Assembly: GCA_910576985.1 (NCBI GenBank)
Contig: CAJTLA010000017.1
Location: 1 to 27,596 of the forward strand
From: an uncultured Bacilli bacterium
Lineage (GTDB): Bacteria; Bacillota_I; Bacilli_A; RF39; UBA660
Direction of reading: 5' to 3'
Length of the DNA: 27,596 nt
In this document: positions 6,745 through 15,329 of the stretch, piece after piece
Layout: the number at the start of each line of letters is the position of its first letter
Position numbering within the stretch: the stretch's first letter is position 1
The notes under the pieces: generated by a model
The model's input: only the letters and a program-made list of their open reading frames with translations
What the model was told of the DNA's origin: nothing
The model's database searches: none
Position numbers and translations under genes: made by a program

Positions 6745-8404
6745 CTTCTATTCTTTTTTTGTTTATATTCCAGTGGTTTTCTGTGTTTGCTAAAATATTT
6801 ATCTTTATCATAATCATGCTCGCTATTAAAAATAGTACAACAATTCCTATCAAAATCAACCAAATATTGATCACATGAGATGGTTGAAATTCAAAAAAAT
6901 TTTTTGCTGGTTCTACTACTTTATATTGTTTTAAATTACTAATTGTTGCAAAGCTTTCATAGCCCCATCTCGCAATTACAAAATAAGAAATGGTTTTGGT
7001 TAATTCAATAAATGGAATAAACATGCCTGAGAAAAGAATTTGTATCATCATGTATAATGGAGAGAGAATCAAAATTATTTTGGTATCTTTTACCATAGAG
7101 GAAATCAATATTCCAATCATACTCGTAGAGAACGATACCAAAAAGAAATTTATAATTAAATCTAGCAATGTGTTCGTAATTAAAATTTCTTCTGGTCTTG
7201 GAGATAAATGAAAATAAACGATGGAAACGCAAACAATTGACTGATATAGACATAAACCAAAAAATATAATAATTTTAGATATAATATACGAAGTAAATTT
7301 TAGTCCACTCATATATTCTTTTTTCAACATATCTTTTTCTTTTACGATTTCTTGAATGGTATTAAATAATCCAAGCCAAGATGCTGCCATTGTAAATGCT
7401 ACATATACCATAGAGGCTGTTACAGGATTTTGCATACAATTTTTTTCTGTAGCAAGATTTATGAGTAATCCCATTATAAGAGCTTGCCCTAAAAGCAAAA
7501 TCAGCATAAATTTATTATTTAATAAAGAAGAAATATAGCGTTTCACTAGTGTTTTTACTTGACTTAAAAATCAAACTTGTTCATTGTTTTCTTTTTTATT
7601 TTTTATAATGATTGGTTCTTTTTTATCCTGCTTCATATATTTTTTATACCAGTAATCAGTATCTTTTTTTAGAAGATCATAAATATCTACAAATTCTTCT
7701 ACTTTAAAGTAGTCTAAGATTTTTTGATATGATCCATAATAACAAATTTTTCCATCTTTTCCCATGAATAGAATTTTATCACACAAGTGTAAATTTGAAA
7801 TGGTATGCGCAGTAATAATAATCGTTTTCCCAGTATTGGCAATTTCTCTTAATTTCTTCATAATCTTTTTTTCAATATTTGCATCTAATCCTGATGTTGG
7901 TTCATCTAATAAAAATAAATTTGGGTCACTCAGCATTTCAGTAGCAATAGAAGCTCTTTTCTTTTCACCACCACTTAAATTTTTAATCAGTGAATCTCTA
8001 ACTGTTGTTAATTCTAAGATTTCTAAAATATGATTGATAATATTTTTCTATTCTTTTTTAGAAATGTTCTTCACACGAAGTGCTAAAGAATATTCTAACG
8101 ATTTTTGAAGGGTCAAGGTGGGATCTAATATTTCTTGTTGTGGAACATAGGCAATCTTTCCTTTAAAGTATTTTTCTTCTTTTTGCAAATCTAATCCATC
8201 AATATATATGTTTCCTGTACTTGGTTTATTGTATCCACTTAGGATATTCATTAAAGTTGTTTTTCCCGCACCAGAGCACCCAACAATCGCAATAAATTCT
8301 CCTGGTTTTACTGATAAACTAAAATCAGATAATATGGTTTTTGTTTTATGTTTTACAAATACAGTTTGACTGATATTTTCTATTTGAATTGCATATTGAT
8401 TCAT
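6740..8404 (-). pseudogene. ABCG-like ABC transporter (fused ATPase-permease) broken by two in-frame stops
   Basis: One reading frame of 555 codons runs from the ATG at 8404 (14 nt after prmC) to 6740, interrupted by TAG (8048-8050) and TGA (7571-7573) with no frameshift. The ATPase part has Walker A (G-C-S-G-A-G-K-T-T), then after the TAG the signature L-S-G-G-E-K-K-R, Walker B and D-loop (F-L-L-D-E-P-T-S-G-L-D) and the switch His (T-A-H). The permease part, after the TGA, has about six membrane segments of the ABC-2 type, and recognisable homology starts before its GTG (7546). Together this is a half transporter in ABCG order. The TAG separates Walker A from the signature, so separate pieces could not form a normal ATPase. 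Decay by nonsense mutation is the simplest reading; assembly error is the alternative. Confidence 0.8.
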
Positions 8405-8417
8405 TTTTACACTACCT

Positions 8418-9128
8418 CTATTTTCTATCAATAAATAAAAACCGATTTCTGCCTTGTAAATCTTTTTCAATTGTAATAATTGCATTGGGAAAGTAGTTTT
8501 TGGCATAGTTTTCTAGGTATTCGCCTTGTTTATCTCCTATTTCAAAAGCTATTAAACATTTTTGTTTCATGATTCTATTTGCATTTTTTAATATATTTTC
8601 ATAACAGGATAATCCATGATGGCTAGCATATAAGGCAATTTCTGGTTCATTATTTTTAACAATTTCCATGATGTTTTCTTGTTTATCAATGTAAGGCGGA
8701 TTGCTAATTAAAACATCATATTTTTTATTTAATGGTTCTAATAGATTTCCTTTTATAAAGTTTACTATTACGTTATTTTTGAAAGCATTTTTCTTGGCAA
8801 TTTCTAATGCTTTTTCTGAAATATCCACGGCATCTACATTGCACAGGATTTCTTTTTTTAGTGTAATTGCAATGCAACCACTTCCTGTTCCAATGTCTAC
8901 GATATCTATTTCATTTGAAAATTTTTTTTGACATCTTTTGATTGTTTTTTCGACTAATTCTTCTGTCTCAAATCTAGGAATCAAAACGTCTTTATTTACT
9001 TCTATATAGTTTCCATAAAAGTCTACATTTCCTACAATGTATTGAACTGGTTCTCCTTTTTTTAATCGTTCTTTCGCAGTTTCAATATCTCCATCATAGT
9101 ATTTTTTTAAATATTCTAGTTCTGTCAT
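8418..9128 (-). CDS. prmC: PrmC, release-factor glutamine methyltransferase
   Basis: Methylates the Gln of the GGQ motif in release factors 1 and 2, using S-adenosylmethionine. Motif I (D-I-G-T-G-S-G) is at residues 78-84 and the catalytic N-P-P-Y at 143-146; I-P-R-F-E-T-E-E-L-V-E (from about residue 50) is the family's substrate-side motif. At 236 aa it is shorter than the usual 280 because the N-terminal helical domain is reduced to about 30 residues. It directly follows prfA, its substrate's gene, the common arrangement. The ATG at 9128 has no recognisable ribosome site and sits immediately after an intrinsic-terminator-like hairpin. No other in-frame ATG, GTG or TTG exists back to the prfA stop. 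Confidence 0.93.
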   Translation of the reverse strand: MTELEYLKKYYDGDIETAKERLKKGEPVQYIVGNVDFYGNYIEVNKDVLIPRFETEELVEKTIKRCQKKFSNEIDIVDIGTGSGCIAITLKKEILCNVDAVDISEKALEIAKKNAFKNNVIVNFIKGNLLEPLNKKYDVLISNPPYIDKQENIMEIVKNNEPEIALYASHHGLSCYENILKNANRIMKQKCLIAFEIGDKQGEYLENYAKNYFPNAIITIEKDLQGRNRFLFIDRK

Positions 9129-9131
9129 AAT

Positions 9132-9153
9132 AAAAAAGCTAGTCCAAGACTAG
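9132..9153 (-). terminator. Terminator or attenuator between prfA and prmC
   Basis: On the minus strand CTAGTC (9148-9153) pairs with GACTAG (9139-9144) across a 3-nt loop, followed by CTTTTTT. It overlaps the prfA stop codon, and the T run ends 3 nt before the prmC ATG. The stem is short, so termination is probably partial. Confidence 0.6.
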
Positions 9154-10208
9154 TTTTCCCCCTTTAGTTTTCGTGCTTGGTCTTCTGTAATTAAGGCTTC
9201 AATAATCTTATCTAAGTCTCCATCCATAACTCTATCTAGTGTGTTTGTTGTATATCCAATTCGATGGTCTGTCACTCTGTTTTGTGGATAGTTATATGTT
9301 CTAATTTTCTCAGAACGATCTCCTGTACCGATTTTACTTCTTCTTGCTTCTCCAATTTCCTGTTCTTGTTCTCTTAGTTTTAAATCATATAGTCTTGTTT
9401 GTAATATTTTTATGGCTTTTTCTTTGTTTTTTATTTGACTTCGTTCTGTTTGAGAATATACAACGAGTCCAGTTGGCAAGTGGGTTAATCTTACTGCACT
9501 ATCTGTTGTATTTACTCCTTGACCTCCACAACCACTACTTCTTGTGATATCTACTCGTACTTCACTCATATCCAGTTCAAAGTCGACTTCTTCTGCTTCT
9601 GGCATTACTAATACTGTTGCAGTAGAGGTATGGACTCTTCCTCCGGTTTCTGTTTCTGGAACTCTTTGAACACGATGTGCTCCACTTTCATATTTTAGTT
9701 TGGAATAAACATTATCACCTTTAATCATAAATTCAATTTGGGAAAATCCTCCTGCTTCTGAATCTTCTGAATTTAAGACTTCTGTTTTCCAACCGAGTTT
9801 TTCAGAATATTTTGTATACATTCTATATAAGTCTCCTGCGAAAATATTAGCTTCATCGCCTCCTGCTGCTCCTCGAATTTCTACAATTACATTTTTTCCA
9901 TCATTTTCATCTTTTGGTAATAATAAAATTTCTAAATTAGCATTTAAATTACTTAATTCTAATTCAATACTAGATTGTTCTTCACGGGCAAATTCTCCTA
10001 ATTCCGGATCTTTACTCATTTCTTTTGCTGCTTCTAAATCTTTTATTAATTGTTTATACTGCTGATATGCTTCATATGCTTCTTTTAGTGAAGATTGTTC
10101 ACGAGTTAAGGCTAAAGTTTGTTTTATATTGGAAATAACTTCTGGTTTCATCATTTCTTCTGTGATCTTATTGTATCGTTCTTCTATTGCCATCAGTCTT
10201 TCTATCAT
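9150..10208 (-). CDS. prfA: Peptide chain release factor 1
   Basis: Reads UAA and UAG and triggers release of the finished protein on the ribosome. Its 352 aa is typical. The UAG-reading tripeptide P-E-T (PxT motif) is at residues 184-186 and the catalytic G-G-Q at 228-230, inside S-G-C-G-G-Q-G-V-N. P-x-T rather than S-P-F distinguishes it from RF2. The ATG at 10208 has a ribosome site (AAGAGGCG) and a clear promoter upstream. It is followed by prmC, which modifies the GGQ glutamine. Confidence 0.97.
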   Translation of the reverse strand: MIERLMAIEERYNKITEEMMKPEVISNIKQTLALTREQSSLKEAYEAYQQYKQLIKDLEAAKEMSKDPELGEFAREEQSSIELELSNLNANLEILLLPKDENDGKNVIVEIRGAAGGDEANIFAGDLYRMYTKYSEKLGWKTEVLNSEDSEAGGFSQIEFMIKGDNVYSKLKYESGAHRVQRVPETETGGRVHTSTATVLVMPEAEEVDFELDMSEVRVDITRSSGCGGQGVNTTDSAVRLTHLPTGLVVYSQTERSQIKNKEKAIKILQTRLYDLKLREQEQEIGEARRSKIGTGDRSEKIRTYNYPQNRVTDHRIGYTTNTLDRVMDGDLDKIIEALITEDQARKLKGEN

Positions 10209-10235
10209 ATTATCGCCTCTTTCTATAACATAAGA

Positions 10236-10264
10236 ATTATACTATATTTTATTCTATTACGCAA
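10236..10264 (-). promoter_or_regulatory. prfA promoter
   Basis: On the minus strand TTGCGT (10259-10264), a 17-nt spacer and a perfect TATAAT (10236-10241), ending about 27 nt upstream of the prfA start. Confidence 0.7.
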
Positions 10265-10302
10265 ATAATTTTATTTATTTTTGCTTTTCAAAGAGATTTT
10301 GA

Positions 10303-10331
10303 TTGGAATATTTTTCGTTCTGTGATAAAAT
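10303..10331 (+). promoter_or_regulatory. Promoter of antisense RNA 2
   Basis: TTGGAA (10303-10308), a 17-nt spacer and TAAAAT (10326-10331) with an extended TGn upstream of the -10. It leads into a short terminated RNA with no ORF. Confidence 0.6.
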
Positions 10332-10337
10332 GGTTTT

Positions 10338-10436
10338 GGATGGATTTATGTCCATAAAAAAGGAAGTACTTAATTTGCGTGTTGAGTACTTACCTCGTTT
10401 GTTGTAAGCACTACATTCTAAAATGAGTGCTTTTTT
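10338..10436 (+). ncRNA. Candidate type I antitoxin RNA 2
   Basis: This is a predicted RNA of about 100 nt. It has a 5' hairpin (ATGGA/TCCAT) and ends in a strong terminator, AAGCACT (10406-10412) pairing with AGTGCTT (10426-10432), with a CATT/AATG-type inner extension and a T run to 10436. About 80 nt of it is complementary to the 3' end of the convergent small-peptide mRNA. The layout repeats that of the module at 5149-5453. The antitoxin role is inferred from architecture. Confidence 0.65.
10354..10391 (-). terminator. Terminator of toxin mRNA 2
   Basis: On the minus strand AAGTACT (10385-10391) pairs with AGTACTT (10364-10370), followed by CCTTTTTT. It lies within the antisense RNA gene, producing overlapping 3' ends. 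Confidence 0.65.
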
Positions 10437-10468
10437 GATGTTAGTCCATCAACCCCCATGGCTTTATT

Positions 10469-10549
10469 TTATATCATTACGATAAATAATAAAGCAAATA
10501 ATAAAAATATGATCATTGTTAATATTTGAATCATGTTTTTACTTTTCAT
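10469..10549 (-). CDS. 26-aa hydrophobic peptide, candidate type I toxin
   Basis: This small ORF has a strong ribosome site (AAAGGAGGGG) 6 nt before its ATG. The peptide starts M-K-S-K-N and continues as a single membrane segment rich in I, L, F and M, ending I-V-M-I. It has its own promoter, a hairpin over the ribosome site, a terminator, and a convergent antisense RNA. These features match type I toxins. Sequence similarity to the 30-aa peptide at 5269-5361 is limited to the general charged-then-hydrophobic pattern, so the two modules are probably not a recent duplication. No named family is recognised. Confidence 0.68.
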   Translation of the reverse strand: MKSKNMIQILTMIIFLLFALLFIVMI

Positions 10550-10556
10550 GATAGCC

Positions 10557-10570
10557 CCTCCTTTTGGAGG
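10557..10570 (-). promoter_or_regulatory. Hairpin sequestering the toxin 2 ribosome site
   Basis: On the minus strand CCTCC, loop AAAA, GGAGG: a perfect 5-bp GC-rich stem whose right arm is the ribosome site itself. It should suppress translation until the mRNA is rearranged or processed. Confidence 0.7.
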
Positions 10571-10604
10571 TAAGTCACTCATTCATTAAGACTTCCGATT
10601 TTCT

Positions 10605-10632
10605 ATTATACTTACTTTGAAATTCCAAGTAA
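10605..10632 (-). promoter_or_regulatory. Promoter of toxin mRNA 2
   Basis: On the minus strand a perfect TATAAT (10605-10610), with a weak -35 (TTACTT, 10627-10632) at 16 nt. The leader to the start codon is about 50 nt. Confidence 0.5.
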
Positions 10633-10715
10633 ATGCTTATATATATATTTCTGAAACTTCTATTTTTGTTCTCTTTTTACTACAAATATTAAATTTTGTA
10701 TCTAATATTCCAAAG

Positions 10716-10745
10716 AAAAAGATAGATTTTCCTTTCTATCTTTTT
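10716..10745 (-). terminator. rpoE terminator
   Basis: A 10-bp stem, AAAAAGATAG with CTATCTTTTT (10736-10745 and 10716-10725), overlapping the rpoE stop and followed by a T-rich tail. Confidence 0.8.
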
Positions 10746-11184
10746 AATTTTCTTCCTCAGTTTCGTCTTCATCTACTAAAGATAATTCTTCTAAATCGTC
10801 ATCACCATCATCCAAATCGTCATCTTCTACAATGGCATCAATATCTTCTGATTCTGTTTCCTCTTCTATTTCCTCATCATCAGTTTCTTCTTCCACTGTG
10901 TCTTCTTCATCTTCTTCATCCAATACTAATTCAACAGAATGATGATCTCTGACATCCCACTCTCCATTTTCTAATAATACAAAACGCTTATCAATCGTAA
11001 GTGAGGTATAATAGTCACCAATTTTACTGGCATATTCTTCATCTGTATAACCAAGTAAACTACAAATTTCTTTAAAAATACTTGGGGTATTCATTGATTT
11101 CTTATTTTCTTTTAATAGCATATAAGTCAAATCAGTATAAGAAAGTATTTCTAATTCTGCTTTTGGCATCTCTCTTAATTTCAT
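10744..11184 (-). CDS. rpoE: DNA-directed RNA polymerase delta subunit
   Basis: An accessory subunit of Gram-positive RNA polymerase that speeds recycling and makes transcription more sensitive to the initiating nucleotide. The first 80 or so residues form the HARE-HTH domain; the rest is an extremely acidic Asp/Glu tail (from about residue 90) that mimics nucleic acid. Its 146 aa is slightly shorter than the B. subtilis protein. The ATG has a GGAGG ribosome site. It is the last gene of ywiB-argS-rpoE, an order shared with Bacilli, and is followed by a strong terminator. Confidence 0.93.
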   Translation of the reverse strand: MKLREMPKAELEILSYTDLTYMLLKENKKSMNTPSIFKEICSLLGYTDEEYASKIGDYYTSLTIDKRFVLLENGEWDVRDHHSVELVLDEEDEEDTVEEETDDEEIEEETESEDIDAIVEDDDLDDGDDDLEELSLVDEDETEEEN

Positions 11185-11196
11185 AGTTTATTCCTC

Positions 11197-12804
11197 CTAC
11201 ATTTTTTCTCTAGCTTTTACACCTATTAAAGTGAGTGCATTTTTAATGACAATTGCAGTCGCTTCAATTAAGTGGATTCGCTCATTTGTATATTTGCTAT
11301 CATCTGTTAATACTTTTTCATGTGCATAAAAAGTATGAAACAATGTAGCCAAATCGTAAACATAATTTACAATCATATGTGGTGCTTGCTTCTTTGCTGC
11401 AACTTCCACTATATTGCGAAATTCATACATCTTTTGTAATAACCCAATTGCATAAGATGAATGAATTGTTTCAAATTTGAAAACAGGTTCTTTTTCATGA
11501 TATTCTGATAAAATTGAACAAATTCTAGCATATGCATATTCAATATAATATACTGGGTTATCATTACTTTGTTTGGTCGCTAGTTCAAGATCAAAATCCA
11601 TTTGGGTATCGATAGAACGTGCCGCAAAAAAGTATCTTGTTGCATTTAATCCAACTTCTTCTACTAGTTCATTAATAGAAACTGCATTTCCAGTTCTTTT
11701 GCTCATTTTGATCTCTTCTTTGCCTCTTACTAGACGAACCATTTGAAGTATTTGAACGTTCAATTTATCAGGATCTTCTCCAATCATAGAAAGTGCTGCT
11801 TTTAATCTTGCGATATATCCATGATGATCTGCTCCAAATACGTTAATCAATTTATCATAACCACGAGAAAATTTATCTTTATGATAAGCAATATCTGGTA
11901 ATAAATATGTATTACTTCCATCTGCTTTTACAATCACACGATCTTTGCTATCTCCAAATAAGGTCGTCTTAATCCATAATGCCCCATCTTCTTCATAAGT
12001 ATACTCATTTTTTATCAAATCTTGTTTTACATTTTCAACTAATCCATTTTCATAAATACTTTTTTCACTACTCCAAATATCAAAAGAAACTCGAAAATCT
12101 GCAAGATCTTTTCTTATTTTTCCCAACAAATATTCTAATCCTTTTTGTTTTACAATGTTTTCATTGATTCCTTCTATTCCATATTCATTTTTTAAGTCTA
12201 AAGCAATATCGATAATCTCTTTTCCATGATATCCATTTTCTGGCAATGTGGATTCTCTTCCACAAAGTTCTTCATATCTACCTATGATAGATAATTCTAA
12301 ATTATGAATTTGATTTCCTGCATCGTTAATATAATATTCTCTTGTCACAGAATACCCTGCAAATTCTAAAAGTCGAGCCAAAGAATCTCCATAACTAGCG
12401 CCTCTAGCATGACCTAAGTGTAATATTCCAGTAGGGTTTGCACTTACAAATTCAATATTCCATTTTTGATTTGCTCCAATACTACTTTTTCCATAATTTT
12501 CTTTTTGTTCTATAATTGTATTAATGTTATCAAATAAATAATCTTTTTTTATGAAAAAATTTAAAAATCCAGGGCCTGCTATTTCTATTTTTTCTATTTG
12601 ATCATTTTTTATTTGTTCTTGTAATGTAAGCGCTATTTCTCTTGGATTTTTATGTAATTCTTTTGATAGTTGCATTGCAATATTGCTAGAATAGTCCCCA
12701 TTTGAAGCGTTTTTCGGAATTTCAATAATAATTTCATCTAAACTTTTTAAAATTTTCTGTTTTTCTAATGCTTCTTGAAGTACTTTCTGTAACATTTCTC
12801 TCAC
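11197..12804 (-). CDS. argS: Arginyl-tRNA synthetase
   Basis: Charges tRNA-Arg with arginine. This class I enzyme of 535 aa has HLGH (residues 129-132, the HIGH motif) and KMSK (366-369), an N-terminal Add-1-type tRNA-binding domain and a C-terminal DALR anticodon-binding domain. The start is a GTG at 12804 that overlaps the ywiB stop as GTGA; GAGGTGAT lies 7 nt before it, while the next ATG (codon 4) is too far from that site. Overlap implies translational coupling to ywiB. Confidence 0.96.
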   Translation of the reverse strand: MREMLQKVLQEALEKQKILKSLDEIIIEIPKNASNGDYSSNIAMQLSKELHKNPREIALTLQEQIKNDQIEKIEIAGPGFLNFFIKKDYLFDNINTIIEQKENYGKSSIGANQKWNIEFVSANPTGILHLGHARGASYGDSLARLLEFAGYSVTREYYINDAGNQIHNLELSIIGRYEELCGRESTLPENGYHGKEIIDIALDLKNEYGIEGINENIVKQKGLEYLLGKIRKDLADFRVSFDIWSSEKSIYENGLVENVKQDLIKNEYTYEEDGALWIKTTLFGDSKDRVIVKADGSNTYLLPDIAYHKDKFSRGYDKLINVFGADHHGYIARLKAALSMIGEDPDKLNVQILQMVRLVRGKEEIKMSKRTGNAVSINELVEEVGLNATRYFFAARSIDTQMDFDLELATKQSNDNPVYYIEYAYARICSILSEYHEKEPVFKFETIHSSYAIGLLQKMYEFRNIVEVAAKKQAPHMIVNYVYDLATLFHTFYAHEKVLTDDSKYTNERIHLIEATAIVIKNALTLIGVKAREKM

Positions 12805-13175
12805 TGTATCACCTCATATTGTAATTTAAAATCAAAATTTCCCATTAATTCTCCTAATAATTCAGTCTGATAACAAATATGAATCTCATTGTCGGTTTCC
12901 TCTAATACTGTGGTTTTTATAGTAAAAGAAATTGGTTTTAATGATTCTATTTGTAAGGTCCCTTCTGTAATTCCTTTTTTAAAAGTTAACAAAGTAACTT
13001 GATTTTGTTCTCTTCGAATCATTTTTATTGTATTACAATTTCTATAAATTGTGACTCGTTTTTGAGACTCTTTATAAACTAGTTTTTCTTGTGTAGTGAA
13101 GCCATCATAGAAGGCATCTGAAATTTCACCAGTTTGCTTATTTTTTAAAATGATATGAACTTTTATTTTTGACAT
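12801..13175 (-). CDS. ywiB: DUF1934 family beta-barrel protein (YwiB-like)
   Basis: A 124-aa protein of the DUF1934/YwiB family, calycin-like beta-barrel proteins of unknown function. Typical features are a strand-rich pattern with evenly spaced charged residues and a C-terminal G-N-F-D-F-K-L-Q-Y-E. It lies directly upstream of argS with a 4-nt overlap, as in Bacilli, and that synteny strengthens the assignment. The ATG has AAGGA upstream. A TATAAT box in the upstream region (about 13210) lacks a clear -35. Confidence 0.85.
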   Translation of the reverse strand: MSKIKVHIILKNKQTGEISDAFYDGFTTQEKLVYKESQKRVTIYRNCNTIKMIRREQNQVTLLTFKKGITEGTLQIESLKPISFTIKTTVLEETDNEIHICYQTELLGELMGNFDFKLQYEVIQ

Positions 13176-13348
13176 AAATATCGGTCCTTTTTTAACTGAA
13201 TGTAATTATAACATACATTCTAGAAAAAATCATTAAAAATATTTAAAATTTTTTTGGATTGACAAAAAGTACATATTTATAAAAAGTAGAAGTATTGGTT
13301 ATATTTTTTTTAATTTGTTCAATAATAAAAAAAGATTGGAGTGATAGT

Positions 13349-15295
13349 GTGAAAAAATTCATAAAATTCTCTCTTGTTTGTATTCTTTTATTATTTTTGT
13401 GTTATGTTGGCATTTATGCTTATGCTAAAGTTACTCCAAAGCTAGCTATTGATTCTGCGAATTCTTATTATTTATATGATTCTGAAAATAATTTAGTATC
13501 AAATGGCAATAGTAAAGAGTGGATTAAACTCGACGACATTTCTCCTTATTTGGTAAATGCTACGATTTCAATTGAAGATAAAAATTTCTATAAGCATCAA
13601 GGGTTTGATTTTTTAAGAATTGCAAAAGCGTTATATGTAAATGCGAAAAATAAGAAGACTTTACAAGGAGCTTCTACGATTTCACAGCAATATGCGAAAA
13701 ATTTATTTTTGGATTTTGGAAAAACATGGAATCGAAAAATAGAGGAGGCATGGCTTACTATTCGTTTGGAATCACATTATAGTAAAGAGCAAATTTTAGA
13801 AGGTTATTTAAATACAATCAATTATGGTGGAATTTTTGGAATTGAAAATGCATCAAAATATTATTTCGATAAGAGTGCAAAAGATCTATCTTTGGCAGAA
13901 GCTTCTATTTTGGCCGGTATCCCCAAATGGCCTTCTGTTTATTCTCCTTTGGTGAATGAAAATGCAGCTAAAAAAAGACAAAAGTTGATATTGTCTTCTA
14001 TGGTTCAAAATAAATATATTACAGAAGAGGAAATGAATCAAGCTTTTAAAACAGAGTTGACTTACAATGGATCAAAATCTCAACACAATTTAGCTACACT
14101 TACTTATTACCAGGATGCTGTCATTGATGAGTTAAAAAAAATAAAGACAATTCCTTCTTCTTTTTTAAAAACAGGAGGACTTAGAATTTATACTAATTTA
14201 GATTTGAATGCACAAACGATTATGGAAGATAATATTAAAAAGTATATGACAGAAACTGATTTACAGATTGCTACAGTAATGATGGAACCTAGTAATGGAA
14301 AAGTCATTGCTTTAGCTGGTGGAACGGATTATTCTAAAAGTCAGTTTAATCGTGTCACAAATTCCAAACGACAAGTTGGTTCTACAATGAAACCGTTTCT
14401 ATATTATTCTGCTTTAGAAAATGGGTTTACTCCATCTACAACCTTTACTAGTGAAAAAACAACATTTACCTTTGCAGAAAATAATACTTATAGTCCTAAA
14501 AACTATGGAGAAAACTATCCAAATAAACCGATCAGTATGGCTGCTGCTCTTTCCTATTCTGATAATATATATGCGGTTAAAACTCATCTATTTTTAGGCG
14601 AAGATTCCCTTGTTGAAACTGCAAAACGTGTAGGAATTCGTTCTAAATTAGGGGCGATTCCTTCTCTTGCTCTTGGAAGTGAAGAAATCGGCATGATGGA
14701 AATGATGGAGGGTTATATGACTTTTGCAAATGAAGGATATAAAATTGACCCTTATTTTATTCGTAAGGTGGAAGATGCCAATGGAAATGTCTTATATGAA
14801 AAAAAGGAAGAAAAAGAAAATGTTCTCAATAAAAGTATTGTTTATGTTTTAAATGAAATGTTAACCAATGCTTATGCAAAAGAATTCATCGATTATAATT
14901 ATCCTACTTGTATCAGTATTGCTCCTAAAATTAGTAAAAAATATGCTATAAAAACAGGAACGACTGAAACAGATCATTGGATTTTTGGATATAATAAAAA
15001 AGTGTTAATGGGTGTATGGAATGGATATGACGATAATCGTGTTACAGATGTCAATGATGGAGCTGTTAGTAAAAATATTTGGGTTGATACCATGGAACAA
15101 TATTTAGAAAATGAAGATGATGTATGGTATGATATTCCTAAAAATGTAGTGGGCGCCTTTATTGATCCCATTAGTGGGGCTTTAGCAACCAATGAAACTG
15201 CAAAGAAAAAAATGTTATATTATATCAAAGGAACAGAACCGAGTTATGAAGAGGGAACTTTGGATGCTGCCATTCCTACAATTAAAATGGAATAA
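13349..15295 (+). CDS. Class A penicillin-binding protein (bifunctional glycosyltransferase/transpeptidase)
   Basis: Polymerises and cross-links peptidoglycan at the outer face of the membrane. A short basic N-terminus is followed by one membrane anchor (about residues 6-28). The GT51 glycosyltransferase domain includes the catalytic Glu in I-E-D-K-N-F (E76) and G-A-S-T-I-S-Q-Q. The transpeptidase domain has S-T-M-K (S345, nucleophile), S-D-N (404-406) and K-T-G (535-537). At 648 aa it is a compact PBP1A/PBP2D-like enzyme without extra C-terminal domains. I chose the GTG at 13349, because GGAG lies 7 nt before it; the longer ORF starting at 13295 adds 18 residues without a ribosome site. It is a single-gene unit. 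Confidence 0.95.
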   Translation: MKKFIKFSLVCILLLFLCYVGIYAYAKVTPKLAIDSANSYYLYDSENNLVSNGNSKEWIKLDDISPYLVNATISIEDKNFYKHQGFDFLRIAKALYVNAKNKKTLQGASTISQQYAKNLFLDFGKTWNRKIEEAWLTIRLESHYSKEQILEGYLNTINYGGIFGIENASKYYFDKSAKDLSLAEASILAGIPKWPSVYSPLVNENAAKKRQKLILSSMVQNKYITEEEMNQAFKTELTYNGSKSQHNLATLTYYQDAVIDELKKIKTIPSSFLKTGGLRIYTNLDLNAQTIMEDNIKKYMTETDLQIATVMMEPSNGKVIALAGGTDYSKSQFNRVTNSKRQVGSTMKPFLYYSALENGFTPSTTFTSEKTTFTFAENNTYSPKNYGENYPNKPISMAAALSYSDNIYAVKTHLFLGEDSLVETAKRVGIRSKLGAIPSLALGSEEIGMMEMMEGYMTFANEGYKIDPYFIRKVEDANGNVLYEKKEEKENVLNKSIVYVLNEMLTNAYAKEFIDYNYPTCISIAPKISKKYAIKTGTTETDHWIFGYNKKVLMGVWNGYDDNRVTDVNDGAVSKNIWVDTMEQYLENEDDVWYDIPKNVVGAFIDPISGALATNETAKKKMLYYIKGTEPSYEEGTLDAAIPTIKME

Positions 15296-15329
15296 AAAAA
15301 ACTGTTTATGAAAACATTTACAGTTTTTT
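15295..15329. terminator. Bidirectional terminator between the PBP gene and the PduL operon
   Basis: AAAAAACTGT pairs with ACAGTTTTTT around a short loop that can pair further (ATG/CAT). It has T runs on both strands and lies between two convergent stop codons. Confidence 0.8.

Noticed and set aside
6740..8404. UGA read as tryptophan (Mycoplasma-type code) to explain the transporter stops
   Set aside because: prfB is present and its frameshift site uses TGA as a stop; tryptophan is TGG in other genes; and the other stop in the same gene is TAG.
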